A stretch of 7,456 nucleotides of DNA from Promethearchaeota archaeon (GTDB lineage: Archaea > Asgardarchaeota > Lokiarchaeia > Sigynarchaeales > SOKP01), in the NCBI GenBank assembly GCA_019057775.1, contig JAHLWT010000199.1:1-7456 (forward strand). The letters run 5' to 3'. Shown piece after piece: positions 5,657-7,456 of this stretch. The position numbers and the translations under genes were made by a program. Positions within the stretch are counted from its first letter, which is position 1; each line of letters opens with the position of its first letter. The notes below the pieces were generated by a model. It was not told where the DNA came from. It was given only the letters and a program-made list of their open reading frames with translations, and did no database searches.

Positions 5657-5684
5657 TGCCTACTACCTACTGCTTACTACCTAC
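5657..5684. repeat. Heptamer array overlapping the end of ATPase 1
   Basis: Four 7-nt units are TGCCTAC, TACCTAC, TGCTTAC and TACCTAC. On the coding strand they are variants of GTAGGTA. The array covers the last five codons of ATPase 1 (V, G, S, K, Q) and its TAG stop (5667-5669), then continues 10 bp into the spacer. Confidence 0.8.
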
Positions 5685-6593
5685 TTGTTTCTCCCACATC
5701 AAATCCATAAAACAATCTTCAATTATTGGATCAATATGATGGATATCAATGCTTTGATGACCTTTTTCTGTAAGATATCTAAAAACCCTGTCCCTATCTG
5801 CCAAACGATTTTTCTGGTTATAGTGCACAAATTGTCCGAATAGATGCACCGAAAAGGCATATGAATCATTTCTGAGATCAGTAATCAGACCATATATATT
5901 ATCCGATCGTATAGCCAAAAGCTTACGATCATAGTTCTTTATGATGTTTTCAGGTGTTTCAAGGGTAAGAATCCTTCCATCCTGGATTAAGGCAACCCTG
6001 CCACATAATCGTGCTTCATCCATATATGGAGTAGATACCAGAATGGTCATCCCTTTATTTTTCAGGTTCTTTAGCATCTGCCAAAACTCTTTTCGGGAAA
6101 CAGCGTCTACACCGGTTGTAGGTTCATCAAGGAGTAAAAGTTTTGGCCGGTGAATAAGCGCACACGAAAGAGCCAGTTTCTGTTTCATACCACCGGAAAG
6201 TTTTCCTGCTCTTCGTTTTCTGAAAGGCTCAATATGTGAATAAATATCTTTTACCAGATCATAATTTTCCCGGATGGTTGTTCCAAAAATTGTTGCAAAA
6301 AATGTCAGATTTTCTTCAACGGTCAGGTCATGATACAATGAGAATCTTTGCGGCATATATCCGATTATTTTACGGATTTCTTTATACTTATCGACCACGT
6401 CCATATCAAACATGGTTACCCTGCCGTTATCAGGAAGCAATAAGGAAGCGATGATCCGGAAAAGGGTTGTTTTTCCGGCACCATCGGGCCCGATTAGTCC
6501 AAATATCTCCCTTTCCTGAACAGAAAAAGTAATACTTTTAAGCGCTTTTACCTCCTTATAATTTTTAACCAAATTCTCGACTGATAATACCAT
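5667..6593 (-). CDS. ABC transporter ATPase 1 (YbhF N-terminal-half type)
   Basis: A cytoplasmic nucleotide-binding subunit of 308 residues: one ABC domain (about 1-215) plus a C-terminal region of about 90 residues. Visible motifs are A-loop Y12, Walker A GPDGAGKT (35-42), Q-loop Q82 in GYMPQRFS, signature LSGGMKQ (132-138), Walker B LLLLDEP (152-158) and D-loop TGVD (160-163). The H-loop His is replaced by Pro189 (STPYMDEA, codon 6027-6029), whereas ATPase 2 keeps His there. GPDGAGKTT is the form I associate with the first ABC domain of YbhF. The ATG at 6591-6593 gives a normal N-terminus. The fusion-protein stop lies 14 bp upstream, and an AGAGG overlapping that stop could serve as ribosome binding site. 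The last residues (VGSKQ) and the stop are encoded in heptamer repeats, after the conserved-looking IEDCFMDLM, so the tail may be recent. Likely partner of ATPase 2. Confidence 0.96.
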   Translation of the reverse strand: MVLSVENLVKNYKEVKALKSITFSVQEREIFGLIGPDGAGKTTLFRIIASLLLPDNGRVTMFDMDVVDKYKEIRKIIGYMPQRFSLYHDLTVEENLTFFATIFGTTIRENYDLVKDIYSHIEPFRKRRAGKLSGGMKQKLALSCALIHRPKLLLLDEPTTGVDAVSRKEFWQMLKNLKNKGMTILVSTPYMDEARLCGRVALIQDGRILTLETPENIIKNYDRKLLAIRSDNIYGLITDLRNDSYAFSVHLFGQFVHYNQKNRLADRDRVFRYLTEKGHQSIDIHHIDPIIEDCFMDLMWEKQVGSKQ

Positions 6594-6603
6594 GATTACT
6601 AAA

Positions 6604-6608
6604 CCTCT
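6604..6608 (-). promoter_or_regulatory. Possible ribosome binding site of ATPase 1
   Basis: On the minus strand AGAGG lies 10 nt before the ATG of ATPase 1 and shares a base with the TAA stop of the fusion-protein gene. It is the only Shine-Dalgarno-like purine cluster I see at a start in this window. Spacing is slightly long, and such sites matter little in most Bacteroidota. Confidence 0.35.
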
Positions 6609-7456
6609 TAAAATTCAACTTCTCCCGGCATTCCTATCTTCAATCTCCCATCATTTTTAACCTGAACTTTCACTGCATATACCAATTTCACTCTTTCTTC
6701 TTTCGTTTGAATGATTTTTGGTGTAAATTCCGCCTCAGGAGAAATCCAGATGATCTTTCCTTCCAAAGCAAAATCTTCTTTATCGTTTTTATCAATTAAT
6801 ACGGATATTTTCTGCCCAATCTTTATTTGAGACAGTTGGGAACCACTTATATAAACCCTTAAAATCATATTACTTAAGTCAGCCAACTTATAAAGAGCTT
6901 TTCCTGGTCCCACCATTTCAAAAACTTCAACATATTTTTCCAGAACGGTCCCGGTTTGTGGGCAAAGAAGATAAGCTCTTCTAATTTGATCTTCAACCTG
7001 TTCAATTTGTCTGTTAATCACTTCCAGTTCCGCATGAACATTGTTGAGTTGGGTTCTAACAGCTCTGATCCGGGTATCGAGCAAATCAAGATTGGCTGTC
7101 AGGTCATCCATCTGTTTTTGCGTAGCGGCTCCATCCTCAAGCAGGTTCTCTAAACGATTTTTTTCGACCAGGAGATTTTTCTTTTGTTGCTCCTGGACGG
7201 CAATTTCAGCTTTTATATTGTCGAACCGGGTTAAAACCGCATTTCTCTGCGCTACTATTTGCTTCCTTCTCAAATCCATCTGTATGGTGTCAACCCAGCC
7301 CAGTATCTGTCCTTCATGAATGGTTTGACCTTCCTCAAGTTTGAATTCCTGAATTACTCCAGCGGTTTCGGCTGAAATAATCATTTCAACGGCTTCAAAA
7401 TTACCGTAAGCATCCGATGTGTCATTCGTTCCGGAACAGGCTAGTAATCCTGCTAT
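6608..7456 (-). CDS. HlyD/YbhG-like membrane fusion lipoprotein, 5' end missing
   Basis: A periplasmic adaptor that should link the inner-membrane ABC complex to a TolC-type outer-membrane channel. The frame is open to the window edge; the first ATG seen (7382-7384) is internal. The 24 residues encoded before it include GLLACSG, a lipobox with Cys at 7436-7438, so the protein is probably a lipoprotein whose signal peptide starts just outside. In the 282 visible residues, a first lipoyl half-motif (about 32-57, VIQEFKLEEGQ) is followed by a long coiled-coil hairpin (about 60-160). Its turn, RLENLLEDGAATQKQMDDL (101-119), resembles the channel-docking tip of fusion proteins. The second lipoyl half is LLCPQTGTVLEKYVEV (about 163-178), followed by a beta-barrel region (MILRVYISGSQL onward). 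It is the first transporter gene seen in transcription order; ATPase 1 follows after 14 bp. A channel or regulator gene may lie further upstream, outside the window. Confidence 0.93.
   Translation of the reverse strand: MAGLLACSGTNDTSDAYGNFEAVEMIISAETAGVIQEFKLEEGQTIHEGQILGWVDTIQMDLRRKQIVAQRNAVLTRFDNIKAEIAVQEQQKKNLLVEKNRLENLLEDGAATQKQMDDLTANLDLLDTRIRAVRTQLNNVHAELEVINRQIEQVEDQIRRAYLLCPQTGTVLEKYVEVFEMVGPGKALYKLADLSNMILRVYISGSQLSQIKIGQKISVLIDKNDKEDFALEGKIIWISPEAEFTPKIIQTKEERVKLVYAVKVQVKNDGRLKIGMPGEVEF

Larger units (their letters stand above)
4954..5666. other. 713-bp repeat-mosaic spacer between ATPase genes
   Basis: No credible gene is visible. From left to right it holds GTT heptamers (4954-4981), module copy B (5029-5189), a palindromic hairpin (5221-5249), a TTTGC/GCAAA hairpin (5316-5343), a 19-mer shared with the other spacer (5387-5405), a long bulged hairpin (5448-5497), a GTAG-flanked hairpin (5524-5547), the 32-bp hairpin unit copy B (5600-5631) and the start of a heptamer array (5657). 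The motifs CCAAGCTC and AACCTCAACCT also recur in the other spacer. I saw no Bacteroidota-type promoter (TAnnTTTG) for ATPase 2 on the minus strand, so whether the downstream genes rely on read-through cannot be decided from this sequence. Confidence 0.8.

Overview
The window looks like a piece of a Bacteroidota chromosome, probably Bacteroidales or a relative. This rests on three things: AT-rich genes mostly without clear Shine-Dalgarno sites, a lipoprotein-type membrane fusion protein, and a trans-sulfuration PLP enzyme of a type I associate with that phylum. The assignment is inferred from sequence style and was not checked by any search.

Layout: 1-1062 (+) is the 3' part of a Cys/Met-metabolism PLP-dependent lyase gene. 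The rest is a minus-strand gene set read from right to left: 7456-6608 HlyD/YbhG-like membrane fusion lipoprotein (its 5' end lies outside the window), 6593-5667 ABC ATPase 1, 4953-4228 ABC ATPase 2, 4218-3112 ABC-2 permease 1, 2201-1083 ABC-2 permease 2. This is the gene order of the E. coli ybhG-ybhF-ybhS-ybhR exporter, except that the double-ATPase protein YbhF is here two separate proteins. The two ATPases should pair on the cytoplasmic side with the two permeases. The fusion protein should bridge them to a TolC-type outer-membrane channel, presumably encoded beyond the window.

The unusual part is the spacing. Three junctions are tight or short (9 to 20 bp), but two spacers inside the gene set are long: 713 bp between the ATPase genes (4954-5666) and 910 bp between the permease genes (2202-3111). 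I see no credible gene in either. Both are mosaics of short repeated pieces: a module present once in each spacer in the same orientation (2299-2566 and 5029-5189), a 32-bp hairpin unit in both (31 of 32 bases identical), several other hairpins, and arrays with 7-nt or 6-nt periods. Some arrays abut gene ends: one supplies the stop codon of ATPase 1, others touch the stop of permease 1 or the starts of ATPase 2 and permease 2. The ATPase 2 and permease 1 pair is therefore bracketed by direct repeats.

The transporter itself belongs to a known family. The parts I could not assign to anything described are the heptamer arrays at gene borders and a set of 19-nt hairpins that share a GTAG flank but differ in stem sequence.
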